In this document: piece by piece, positions 23,150 through 31,389 of the stretch
Position numbering within the stretch: position 1 is the stretch's first letter
Layout of the letters: every line of letters begins with the position of its first letter
DNA from: Bradyrhizobium stylosanthis
Lineage (GTDB): Bacteria > Pseudomonadota > Alphaproteobacteria > Rhizobiales > Xanthobacteraceae
Assembly: GCF_001641335.1 (NCBI RefSeq)
Contig: NZ_LVEM01000001.1
Coordinates: 1,152,580-1,216,579, forward strand
DNA: 64,000 bases
Reading direction: 5' to 3'
Position numbers and translations under genes: made by a program
The notes under the pieces: model-generated
Databases searched by the model: none
What the model saw: the letters and a program-made list of their open reading frames with translations, nothing else
What the model was told of the DNA's origin: nothing

Positions 23150-24169
23150 GTGACTCACACCGTTCTCATCGGGCTCGGCGTCCTCATTGCCGTCCTCACC
23201 GTGGTCGCGGCCCTCGGTCTGCTGCCGTCGCTGCGCATCGTCCCGGACAACACGCATTTCGACTTCACGCGCTTCCGCCGCATCAGCTTCCCGATCTCGG
23301 CCGCGCTGTCGATCCTCGCGATCACGCTGTTCTTCACCCACGGGCTGAACCTCGGTATCGACTTCAAGGGCGGCACGCTGCTCGAGGTGAAGGCGAAGTC
23401 CGGCGTCGCCGACATCGCGGCGATGCGCACCTCGCTCGACGCCCTCGGTCTCGGCGAAGTCCAGCTGCAGCAGTTCGGCGGCCCCGAGAACGTCCTGATC
23501 CGCGTCGCGGAACAGCCGGGCGGCGACGCCGCACAGCAGGCTGCCCTCGCGAAGCTTCGCGGCGCGCTCGGCGACAGCGTCGACATTCAGCGCACCGAGG
23601 TGCTGGGTCCGCGCGTCGCCGGTGAGCTGCTGGCCTACGGCATGATCGGCCTGATGCTCGCGATCATCGCGATCCTGATCTATCTCTGGTTCCGGTTCGA
23701 ATGGCAGTTCGCGCTGGGCGCCATGATCGCCAACGTGCACGACATCGTGCTGACGATCGGCTTCATGTCGGTCAGCCAGGTCGATTTCGACCTGACCAGT
23801 ATCGCCGCTCTGTTGACCATCCTGGGCTATTCGCTCAACGACACCGTCGTCATCTACGACCGAATCCGCGAAATGCTGCGGCGGTACAAGAAGATGCCGA
23901 TGCCGCAGCTGCTCAACGAATCCATCAACTCGACGCTGTCGCGCTCGATCATCACCCACGTGACGGTGACGCTGGCGCTGCTCGCGCTGCTGCTGTTCGG
24001 CGGCCACGCCATCCACAGCTTCACCGCGGTGATGATGTTCGGCGTGGTGCTGGTCGGCACCTACACCTCGATCTTCATCGCGGCGCCGATCCTGATCTAT
24101 CTCGGTGTCGGCGAGCACCGCGAGGATGCCAAAGAAGACGCTCCGCCGGCGAAGAAAAACAAGGCATGA
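23150..24169 (+). CDS. secF: Protein translocase subunit SecF
   Basis: A 339-residue partner of SecD. It has an N-terminal membrane segment, then a second one ahead of LGIDFKGGTLLEV, and a C-terminal membrane block with GYSLNDTVVIYDRIRE. The gene starts with GTG, preceded by TAGGAGCCT as ribosome-binding site. The last 20 residues form a charged tail. The next two genes follow on the same strand with small gaps and may be in the same operon. Confidence 0.96.
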   Translation: MTHTVLIGLGVLIAVLTVVAALGLLPSLRIVPDNTHFDFTRFRRISFPISAALSILAITLFFTHGLNLGIDFKGGTLLEVKAKSGVADIAAMRTSLDALGLGEVQLQQFGGPENVLIRVAEQPGGDAAQQAALAKLRGALGDSVDIQRTEVLGPRVAGELLAYGMIGLMLAIIAILIYLWFRFEWQFALGAMIANVHDIVLTIGFMSVSQVDFDLTSIAALLTILGYSLNDTVVIYDRIREMLRRYKKMPMPQLLNESINSTLSRSIITHVTVTLALLALLLFGGHAIHSFTAVMMFGVVLVGTYTSIFIAAPILIYLGVGEHREDAKEDAPPAKKNKA

Positions 24170-24229
24170 TCCGAACTGCAGGTCCTCGCATGCGTTTGCG
24201 GGGGCGGTAAGCTCATTCGGACGAAACTG

Positions 24230-24613
24230 ATGGCCGGCGATCCCAACGCACCGCATTTCCCGCGCTCGGCGCCGATCGATGCCTATGGCAAGGGCGGCTT
24301 CGCCTTTGCCGGCATGTCGCATCGGGGATCGCTGCTCTGCCTGCCCGACGCGATCTGGGCCTGGGATGTGACCGACCCCGCCAAGATCGACCGCTATTCG
24401 CTGGACCGGGTGTTCGCGGCCGCCAACAGCATCGACACGCTCCTGGTCGGCACCGGAACCGGCCTGTGGCTGCCCCCGCCGGAACTGCGCCAGGCGCTCA
24501 AGGCGGTGCGGGTGGTGCTGGACACGATGCAGACCGGCCCTGCCGTGCGCACCTACAACATCATGATCGGCGAGCGTCGCCGCGTCGCTGCCGCGCTGAT
24601 CGCCGTCCCATGA
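24230..24613 (+). CDS. Mth938-domain protein (NDUFAF3-like)
   Basis: A 127-residue member of the Mth938/DUF498 family. Typical segments are PIDAYGKGGFAFAG near the N-terminus, LLVGTGTGLWLPPPELRQAL in the middle, and TYNIMIGERRRVAAALIAV at the end. The human homologue NDUFAF3 assists assembly of respiratory complex I. In bacteria the role is not settled, to my knowledge. The gene lies 60 bases after secF, and its TGA overlaps the ATG of the next gene by four bases, so the two are translationally coupled. Confidence 0.85.
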   Translation: MAGDPNAPHFPRSAPIDAYGKGGFAFAGMSHRGSLLCLPDAIWAWDVTDPAKIDRYSLDRVFAAANSIDTLLVGTGTGLWLPPPELRQALKAVRVVLDTMQTGPAVRTYNIMIGERRRVAAALIAVP

Positions 24614-25473
24614 GCGCCGCCGCCGCGCCGCCCGACAACGTTTCGTTCTGCGCCGATCTCGTGCGCAGCCACGATTTTCCGCGCTATGCCGCGACCCTGT
24701 TCACGCCCGCCGCCGAGCGCCGCGCGCTGCTGGCGCTCTATGCCTTCAACGTCGAGATCGTCCGCGTCCGCGACCAGGTCAGCCAGCCCTTGCCTGGGGA
24801 GATCCGCCTGCAATGGTGGACCGACATGCTGTCGGGCCACGTCCATGGCAGCGCCGAGGGCAATCCAGTGGCAGCGGAGCTGCTGCGCGCGATCCGCGAT
24901 TTCGACCTGCCGGTGGAGCCGCTGTCGCTGCTCGCCGACGAGCATCAGTTCGATCTCTACAACGACCCCATGCCGACGCTGACCGCGCTGGAGGGCTATC
25001 TGGTGGCGACCTCGTCGGCATTGTTGGGTTTGGCTGGCCGGGTCATGGGCGCGCCGCCCGACGCCGCTGACCATCTCGCGCGGCATGCCGGGCTCGCCCA
25101 GGGCATCGTGCAGGTGATTGCCAATCTGCCGCGCGATGCCGCGCACCGGCAATTGTTCCTGCCGCAGCAGGTGCTGGAGAGTCACGGCTGCAACATGGAA
25201 GATGTGTTCGCCGGCAAGGCGACGCCGAACCTGGATGCGGTGCTCGAGCAGCTTGCGGGTGAAGCCCGCCAGCATGCGACGACGGCCTTGTCGCTGCTGG
25301 CGCAGGTGCCGCCGTCGGTGCGGCCGGCGTTCCTGCCGCTGAGCCAGGCGCAGGCCGACCTCAAGCGCCTGTCGCAGCCCGGGCGCAATCCGTTTGCGCT
25401 GCTGCCGCCGTCGCGACTGCGCACGCTGTCGACGCTGTGGCGGGCTTCACGTTCCCGGGAGTTTACCAAATAG
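24610..25473 (+). CDS. Phytoene/squalene synthase-like protein (NDUFAF6-like)
   Basis: A 287-residue protein with the all-helical trans-prenyltransferase fold, recognised from RALLALYAFNVEIVRVRDQV and GLAQGIVQVIANLPRDAAHRQ (split here to the key part) with LFLP. True phytoene and squalene synthases carry two Asp-rich DxxxD motifs. Here the first reads EIVRVRDQ and the second RDAAHR, so several metal-binding acids are missing. This pattern matches NDUFAF6, a complex I assembly factor, more than an active carotenoid enzyme. Coupling to an NDUFAF3-like gene supports that. No other carotenoid or hopanoid gene is nearby. Confidence 0.82.
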   Translation: MSAAAAPPDNVSFCADLVRSHDFPRYAATLFTPAAERRALLALYAFNVEIVRVRDQVSQPLPGEIRLQWWTDMLSGHVHGSAEGNPVAAELLRAIRDFDLPVEPLSLLADEHQFDLYNDPMPTLTALEGYLVATSSALLGLAGRVMGAPPDAADHLARHAGLAQGIVQVIANLPRDAAHRQLFLPQQVLESHGCNMEDVFAGKATPNLDAVLEQLAGEARQHATTALSLLAQVPPSVRPAFLPLSQAQADLKRLSQPGRNPFALLPPSRLRTLSTLWRASRSREFTK

Positions 25474-25518
25474 CGTTTGGTTTCTCGCCCGGGCCGGGCA
25501 AATGCTCTATGCTGTCCC

Positions 25519-26763
25519 ATGGCTGAATTGTCCCAAAGCACGTCTTCCGATCTCACCGGCTTGCCGGTCGCACCCGCCGACATTCATGCCGCCGCCGAGA
25601 CCATTCGTGGCGCCGTCGTCGAGACGCCCTGCAGCTACAGCCGCACGCTGAGCAGCATCTGCGGCTGCGACACCTGGCTGAAATTCGAGAACCTCCAGTT
25701 CACGTCCTCGTTCAAGGAGCGCGGTGCGCTCAATCGGCTGAACGCGCTGACGCCGGAGGAGCGCGCGCGGGGCGTGATCGCGATGTCCGCGGGCAATCAC
25801 GCGCAGGGCGTCGCCTATCATGCGAAGCGCCTCGGCATTCCCGCCACCATCGTGATGCCGGTCGGCACGCCCATGGTGAAGGTCGAGAACACCCGGCATC
25901 ACGGCGCCGAAGTCGTCGTCACGGGCGCGACTCTGGAAGAGGCCGCCACCTTTGCCCGGAGCCACGGCGAAGCCCGCGGCATGATCTTCGTTCATCCCTA
26001 CGACGATCCGCTTGTCATCGCGGGGCAGGGCACCGTTGGCCTCGAAATGCTCAAGGCCGTGCCGGAGCTCGACACGCTGGTCGTCCCGATCGGCGGCGGC
26101 GGGCTGATCAGCGGCATCGCCATTGCCGCCAAGTCGATCAAGCCGTCGCTGCGGATCCTCGGCGTCGAGGCCTGGCTCTATCCCTCGATGTACAACGCCA
26201 TCCACGACGGCAATCTGCCGGCGCGCGGCGACACGCTGGCCGAAGGCATCGCGGTGAAATCGCCGGGCAAGATCACCACCGAGATCGTCCGACGCCTGGT
26301 CGACGATATCGCGCTGGTCAACGAAGCCGAGCTCGAGCGCGCGGTCGCGACCCTGATCTCGATCGAGAAGACGGTCGTCGAGGGTGCCGGCGCCGCCGGC
26401 CTTGCCGCGCTGATGTCAGATCCTTCCCGCTTTGCCGGCGAGAAGGTCGGCCTCGTCCTGAGCGGCGGCAACATCGACACGCGGCTGATCGCCTCCGTGC
26501 TCACCCGCGAGCTCGCGCGTGAGGGACGGCTGACCCAGCTCTCGCTCGATATCCCCGACAGGCCGGGGCAACTCGCGGCCGTCGCGGCGCTGCTGGCCGA
26601 AGCCGGCGCCAACATCATCGAGGTCTCGCATCAGCGGACCTTCTCCGATCTGCCGGCCAAGGCGACGCTGCTGCAGCTCGTCATCGAGACCCGCGACAGC
26701 GCGCATCTGGACGAGGTCATGGCGAAGCTCAGCGCCTCCGGATTGAGCGCGCGCTGCACGTAA
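25519..26763 (+). CDS. ilvA: Threonine ammonia-lyase with C-terminal ACT domain
   Basis: A 414-residue PLP enzyme that deaminates threonine to 2-oxobutanoate. The PLP lysine is Lys66 in SSFKERGA. The Asn that contacts the cofactor lies in SAGNHAQGVAYHA, and the phosphate-binding glycine loop is PIGGGGLISG. Residues about 335-414 form an ACT domain (LDIPDRPGQLAAVAALLAE). The length and single ACT domain fit the shorter TdcB-like type better than E. coli IlvA, so the gene symbol is a family assignment. I use the ATG at 25519 (MAELSQSTS). The stop is two bases from the stop of the convergent aminotransferase. Confidence 0.9.
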   Translation: MAELSQSTSSDLTGLPVAPADIHAAAETIRGAVVETPCSYSRTLSSICGCDTWLKFENLQFTSSFKERGALNRLNALTPEERARGVIAMSAGNHAQGVAYHAKRLGIPATIVMPVGTPMVKVENTRHHGAEVVVTGATLEEAATFARSHGEARGMIFVHPYDDPLVIAGQGTVGLEMLKAVPELDTLVVPIGGGGLISGIAIAAKSIKPSLRILGVEAWLYPSMYNAIHDGNLPARGDTLAEGIAVKSPGKITTEIVRRLVDDIALVNEAELERAVATLISIEKTVVEGAGAAGLAALMSDPSRFAGEKVGLVLSGGNIDTRLIASVLTRELAREGRLTQLSLDIPDRPGQLAAVAALLAEAGANIIEVSHQRTFSDLPAKATLLQLVIETRDSAHLDEVMAKLSASGLSARCT

Positions 26764-26764
26764 G

Positions 26765-27943
26765 CTATCGCGGCGTCAGGGTCGCGAGGTGGGCGATCAG
26801 CCGGTCGACCTCGGCTTCGGTGTTGTAGTAATGCGGCGAGGCCCGCACGACGTCCGGCAACGCGCGCATTTCGGCGTCGATGCGGGTGCTCGCAGGATCT
26901 GAGGCGCCGATCGTGATGCCGGCCGCCGCGGCGTTGCGGACGATATCCTCCGCCTCGTGCCCGTCCATCGTGAAGCTGACAATCGCGCCCGGCGTGCGTC
27001 CAAGATCGCGAATCGTGACGCCGCGAATGCCGGCGAGGCCGCCGCGAAGCCGGCCGGCAAGCAGGCGGCAGCGCTGCGCGATCGGGCCGATGCCGATCTT
27101 GAGGGCATAGTCGACAGCCGTGCCCAGGCCGAGCCGGGCTGCGTAATTGTTCTCCCAGTTCTCGAAGCGGCGCGCATCGTCGCGCAGTCGATATTCGTTG
27201 CGCGAGACCCAGGGGGCCGCGAAATGGTCGATCATCGGCGGCTCGAGCTGTTGCATCAGTGCCCGGCGGACATAAAGGAATCCGGTGCCGCGCGGGCCGC
27301 GCAGGAATTTGCGGCCCGTGGCAGACAGCATATCGCAGCCGATCGCTTCGACATCCACCTCCATCTGGCCGACCGCCTGGCAGGCGTCGAGCAGATAGGG
27401 GATGCCGTGCGCGCGGGCGATCTTGCCGATTGCCGCCGCCGGATTGACCAGCCCGCCATTGGTCGGAACCCAGGTGATCGCGATCAGCTTGACGCGCTCA
27501 TCGATCATGCGCTCGAGCGCCTGGACATCGAGCTCGCCGGTGGCATCGCTGGGCACGATTTCGACGACCGCGCCCGTGCGTTTGGCGACCTGAAGGAACG
27601 CGACATAGTTGGCGGCGTATTCCGCCTCGGCGGTCAGGATGCGGTCGCCCTTGCGAAACGGGAGCGAATAGAACGCCATCTGCCAGGCGACGGTGGCGTT
27701 TTCCACGAGCGCGATCTCGTCGGGAGACGCATTCAGCAGACGCGCGACGGAGCCGTAGACCGCGCCGAGCCGGTCGGATTCGCGGTCGGACGCGGCATAG
27801 CCTCCGATTTCGCACTCCAGATCGATGTGCTCCTTCATCGCTGCCGCGACCACGGTGGGCATGAGGGCCGCGCCCGCATTGTGGAGATATGTTCGCCTGG
27901 AGACGGCCGGCGTGTCGAAACGAATTTGGTCGAGATCGATCAA
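26765..27943 (-). CDS. Class V aminotransferase-fold PLP enzyme
   Basis: A 392-residue fold-type I PLP protein of the cysteine desulfurase/isopenicillin epimerase group. The cofactor-binding Asp187 is in YLLDACQAVGQ. The Schiff-base Lys212 is in SATGRKFLRGPRGTGFLYV. There is no obvious catalytic Cys loop of a NifS/SufS desulfurase, and ENATVAWQMAFYSLPF resembles members that act on larger amino-acid substrates. It is divergent from the LysR regulator at 28151, which may control it. The substrate is unknown. Confidence 0.85.
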   Translation of the reverse strand: MIDLDQIRFDTPAVSRRTYLHNAGAALMPTVVAAAMKEHIDLECEIGGYAASDRESDRLGAVYGSVARLLNASPDEIALVENATVAWQMAFYSLPFRKGDRILTAEAEYAANYVAFLQVAKRTGAVVEIVPSDATGELDVQALERMIDERVKLIAITWVPTNGGLVNPAAAIGKIARAHGIPYLLDACQAVGQMEVDVEAIGCDMLSATGRKFLRGPRGTGFLYVRRALMQQLEPPMIDHFAAPWVSRNEYRLRDDARRFENWENNYAARLGLGTAVDYALKIGIGPIAQRCRLLAGRLRGGLAGIRGVTIRDLGRTPGAIVSFTMDGHEAEDIVRNAAAAGITIGASDPASTRIDAEMRALPDVVRASPHYYNTEAEVDRLIAHLATLTPR

Positions 27944-28150
27944 TGTTACCTCCGCCTGCTGGCTGCACAGCCAGCATTAGGCGCGATGCCGCGCGTGAGC
28001 AAGGCCGAGGCCATCGCGCCAATCTTGGGAAGAATCGGCGAAATTGAGCGTGCGGTTGGTATCTGATTCCAATTCAGCAGCCTCGCTCTCGGCATTTTGA
28101 GAAACCCGGCGGCTTCGAACGCGATATTCTCCTGCATCGGAACATCGACC

Positions 28151-29110
28151 ATGCAAGAGAAAACGCAGTCGTCGCGCCCGACCGGCGGCGCGCCCCGAAT
28201 TAACATCGCCAGGCGGATCGATCTCACGACGCTCAGGCTGTTCATCGCCATCTGCGAAGAGGGCAATTTGACGCGTGCCTCGCAGCGCGAGGCGATCGCG
28301 CCCTCGGCCGTCAGCAAGCGCATGAATGATCTGGAGGAGGTTCTCGAGGTCACACTGTTCGAGCGGCATCCGAACGGGATGGCGCTGACGCCGGCCGGCG
28401 AATCGCTGCTGCATCATGCGCGCGTGACGCTGCTCAATGTCGAGAAGATCGCGGTCGACATGGCCGAGCATGCGCGCGGCGTGCGCGGGCACGTTCGGAT
28501 GCTGGCCAATCTGTCGTCGATCGTCGAGTTCCTCCCCGACGATCTGCCCGGCTTCTTCCGCTCGCACGAGCTCGTGCGTCTCGACCTGCAGGAGCGTCCC
28601 AGCGCCGATGTCGTTCGCGGTGTCGAGGAGGGCGTGGCTGAAATCGGCATCTGCTCCGCGGATGTGTCGACGCGCGGGCTGGATCGGTTCTCGTACCGGC
28701 GGGACCGCCTCGTGATCGTGGTGCGCACGGACCATCCGCTCGCATCGGCCCGGGAGGTTTCGTTCGCCGATACGCTCGACTACGACCATGTCGGCCTGTT
28801 TGCGGCCAGCTCGATCTATCTGCGCTCGCAATACATGGCGCAGCAGATCGGCAAGTCGATCCGGCTGCGGGTTCATGTCCCGGGCTTCGATGCGGTGTGC
28901 CGCATGGTGCAGGCCGGCATGGGCATCGGCCTCATTCCCGATCGTGCGTTCGAGGTCCTCAGTCACGGCATGAACCTGACCGCCATAGAGCTGAGCGACG
29001 ACTGGGCCGATCGCGAGCTGGTGCTGGTGGCGAGGGATCCGGCGGGATTGTCGGCGACCAGCCAATTGATGCTCGACCATCTGCGGATGCCGGGCAACAG
29101 GCCGCACTGA
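28151..29110 (+). CDS. LysR-family transcriptional regulator
   Basis: A 319-residue regulator. The winged helix-turn-helix occupies about residues 25-85, with LRLFIAICEEGNLTRASQ and the recognition region IAPSAVSKRMNDLEE. A periplasmic-binding-like effector domain follows from about residue 105. I start at the ATG 28151 (MQEKTQSSRP). A TTG 54 bases upstream is possible but adds nothing recognisable. Placed between a divergent aminotransferase and the co-oriented CoA-transferase/lyase/permease genes, it is the likely local regulator. Confidence 0.92.
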   Translation: MQEKTQSSRPTGGAPRINIARRIDLTTLRLFIAICEEGNLTRASQREAIAPSAVSKRMNDLEEVLEVTLFERHPNGMALTPAGESLLHHARVTLLNVEKIAVDMAEHARGVRGHVRMLANLSSIVEFLPDDLPGFFRSHELVRLDLQERPSADVVRGVEEGVAEIGICSADVSTRGLDRFSYRRDRLVIVVRTDHPLASAREVSFADTLDYDHVGLFAASSIYLRSQYMAQQIGKSIRLRVHVPGFDAVCRMVQAGMGIGLIPDRAFEVLSHGMNLTAIELSDDWADRELVLVARDPAGLSATSQLMLDHLRMPGNRPH

Positions 29111-29216
29111 CTCCACGTCGTTCGTCATCCGCGAACGCGTGTTCATCAAAGGATATTGGACTTGAGACGGTGAGCTCGGCGACACCTCGATCAAAGACGA
29201 TCGAGGAGCGCGAGAC

Positions 29217-30410
29217 ATGGACGGACCACTATCCGGAATACGGGTCGTCGAACTCGGAACATTGATCGCCGCGCCGTTCGCCGCGCGGCTGTTCGCCGAA
29301 TTCGGCGCTGACGTCATCAAGATCGAGCAGCCGGGCAGCGGCGATCCCTTGCGCAGATGGCGCAAGCTGCATCAGGGCACCTCGCTCTGGTGGTATCTGC
29401 AGTCGCGCAACAAGAAGTCGATCGCGATCGACCTGAAATCGCCTGATGGCCGCGACGTCGCGCTGCGGCTCGCCGCACAAGCCGATGTCGTGATCGAGAA
29501 TTTCAAGCCGGGCAGCCTCGAGAAGCTCGGCCTCGGCTGGGATGTGCTGTCGAAGCTCAACCCAGATCTCACGCTGGTGCGCATCTCCGGCTACGGGCAG
29601 ACCGGACCTTATCGCGATCGCTCCGGTTTCGGCGCGATCGGCGAAGCCATGGGCGGGTTGCGCTTCACCACGGGCGACCCGGACAGCCCGCCGGCGCGGG
29701 TCGGCATCAGCATCGGCGACAGCCTTGCATCCCTTCACGGCGTGATCGGCGCGCTGATGTCGCTGCTCCGCGTCAAGACCGGGCAGGGACGAGGGCAGGT
29801 CGTTGACGTCTCGCTCTACGAGAGCGTGTTCAATCTGATGGAAAGCCTTGTCCCCGAATACGATCTCATGGGTCATGTCAGGACCCGCACCGGCGGGGCC
29901 CTGCCGGGCATCAGTCCCTCCAATACCTATCCGAGTTCCGATGGACGCCACGTCGTCATCGCCGGAAACAGCGATGCGATCTTCAAGCGGCTGATGCAGG
30001 TGGTCGGCCGGCCGGATCTGGCCGACGAGCCGGCACTTGCCAGCAACGACGGACGGGTGCGCAGTAACGAGATGCTCGACGCCGTGATCGCGACATGGAC
30101 GTCGGCGCGAACGATGGACGAGATCCTTGCGCGTCTCGATGCGGCCGACGTCCCGGCGGGCCGGATCTATTCGGTAGCCGACATCGTCGAAGACCCCCAT
30201 TACGCCGCCCGCGAGATGATCCTGCCGACCGAGCTGCCGGGTGATGTCACCGTCAAGATGCCGGGTATTACGCCAAAGCTCTCGGAGACACCGGGCGAAG
30301 TGAAATGGTCAGGCCCGACGCTGGGACAGCACACCGACGAGGTGCTCGAGGGCCTCGGCCTGCAGGCGGGCGATATCGCGCAGCTGCGCCGCAGCGGAGC
30401 GGTGCAATGA
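29217..30410 (+). CDS. CaiB/BaiF-type (family III) CoA-transferase
   Basis: A 397-residue family III CoA-transferase that moves CoA between carboxylic acids. The N-terminus MDGPLSGIRVVELGTLIAAPFAARLFAEFGAD (first part shown in family form VVELG..IAAPFA) and KIEQPGSGDPLRRW are diagnostic. NPDLTLVRISGYGQTGP and VDVSLYESVFNLME are further signatures. The TGA overlaps the ATG of the lyase gene by three or four bases. Together with that lyase it probably activates a branched hydroxy- or dicarboxylic acid as its CoA ester and then cleaves it. Confidence 0.92.
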   Translation: MDGPLSGIRVVELGTLIAAPFAARLFAEFGADVIKIEQPGSGDPLRRWRKLHQGTSLWWYLQSRNKKSIAIDLKSPDGRDVALRLAAQADVVIENFKPGSLEKLGLGWDVLSKLNPDLTLVRISGYGQTGPYRDRSGFGAIGEAMGGLRFTTGDPDSPPARVGISIGDSLASLHGVIGALMSLLRVKTGQGRGQVVDVSLYESVFNLMESLVPEYDLMGHVRTRTGGALPGISPSNTYPSSDGRHVVIAGNSDAIFKRLMQVVGRPDLADEPALASNDGRVRSNEMLDAVIATWTSARTMDEILARLDAADVPAGRIYSVADIVEDPHYAAREMILPTELPGDVTVKMPGITPKLSETPGEVKWSGPTLGQHTDEVLEGLGLQAGDIAQLRRSGAVQ

Positions 30411-31348
30411 TGGCAACACGACCGGATATCCTGATCCAGGAAGTCGCTCCGCGCGACGGCCTTCAGATCGAAGCCAAGTGGGTTGAGACCGACGACAAGA
30501 TCCGGCTGGTCAATTCGCTGTCCGCGATCGGCTTTGGCCGCATCGAAGTCTCGTCGTTCGTGTCGCCGGCGGCGGTCCCGTCGCTGCGCGACGCGGCGGA
30601 TGTCTTCGCCGGCATCGAGCGCCGGCCCGGCACGATCTACACGGCGCTGGTCCCGAACCGGAAAGGCGCCGAACTGGCGCTGGCGGCCCGCGCCGACGAG
30701 CTCAATTTCGTGATGTCGGCCAGCGAGACGCACAACCGCGCCAACATGAACATGACGCACGCGCAATCGCTGGCCTCGCTCGCCGAGATCGTGAGGCCGG
30801 CTCATGCCGGCGGCGCTCTGGTCAATGCCACCGTTGCGACCGCGTTCGGCTGTCCGTTCGAAGGCGGGCAGCCGTTCAAGAAGGTGCTCGACATCGTCAA
30901 GCGCTATCTTGATCTCGGCGCCGACGGCATCACGCTCGCGGACACCACGGGCATGGCCAATCCCAATCAGGTCTCCCAACTGGTGGCCGAGGCCTTGATG
31001 CTGGTCACTGCGGACAGGCTCACGCTTCACTTCCACAACACGCGAGGCCTTGGGCTCGTCAATGTTCTCGCGGCCCATGACACCGGTGCGCGCCGCTTCG
31101 ACGCTGCGCTGGGTGGCCTCGGCGGATGTCCATTCGCGCCGGGCGCCACCGGGAATGTCTGTACCGAAGATCTCGTCAATCTCTGCCACGAGATCGGCCT
31201 GCGGACCGGTCTCGATCTGCAACGCCTGATCGATCTGTCGTTCCGGCTACCGGGGCTGGTCGGACATGAGGTGCCGGGGCAGGTCGCCAAGGCCGGCCGT
31301 CCGCTCGATCTGCATCCCATACCCGAACGTTTGCGGCGTTCCGGCTGA
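30407..31348 (+). CDS. Hydroxymethylglutaryl-CoA lyase-like enzyme
   Basis: A 313-residue TIM-barrel lyase of the DRE-metallolyase superfamily. The metal/active-site motif is APRDGLQ. VEVSSFVSP-type sequence appears as IEVSSFVSP. The His-containing LTLHFHNTRGLG and the catalytic Cys loop GLGGCPFAPGATGNV are present. HMG-CoA lyase makes acetoacetate and acetyl-CoA; relatives cleave citramalyl-CoA. Coupling with a CoA-transferase and permease suggests catabolism of an imported acid such as 3-hydroxy-3-methylglutarate, citramalate or itaconate, and the sequence does not decide between them. A second ATG three bases downstream is an equal alternative. Confidence 0.9.
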   Translation: MMATRPDILIQEVAPRDGLQIEAKWVETDDKIRLVNSLSAIGFGRIEVSSFVSPAAVPSLRDAADVFAGIERRPGTIYTALVPNRKGAELALAARADELNFVMSASETHNRANMNMTHAQSLASLAEIVRPAHAGGALVNATVATAFGCPFEGGQPFKKVLDIVKRYLDLGADGITLADTTGMANPNQVSQLVAEALMLVTADRLTLHFHNTRGLGLVNVLAAHDTGARRFDAALGGLGGCPFAPGATGNVCTEDLVNLCHEIGLRTGLDLQRLIDLSFRLPGLVGHEVPGQVAKAGRPLDLHPIPERLRRSG

Positions 31349-31389
31349 ACGGCCGCCGCCAAATCTCAAAAGCAAAATTGGAGGAAACC

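Noticed and set aside
24610..25473. Possible carotenoid or hopanoid biosynthesis gene
   Set aside because: The Asp-rich metal motifs are incomplete and no isoprenoid genes are nearby, so an assembly-factor-like role is more likely.
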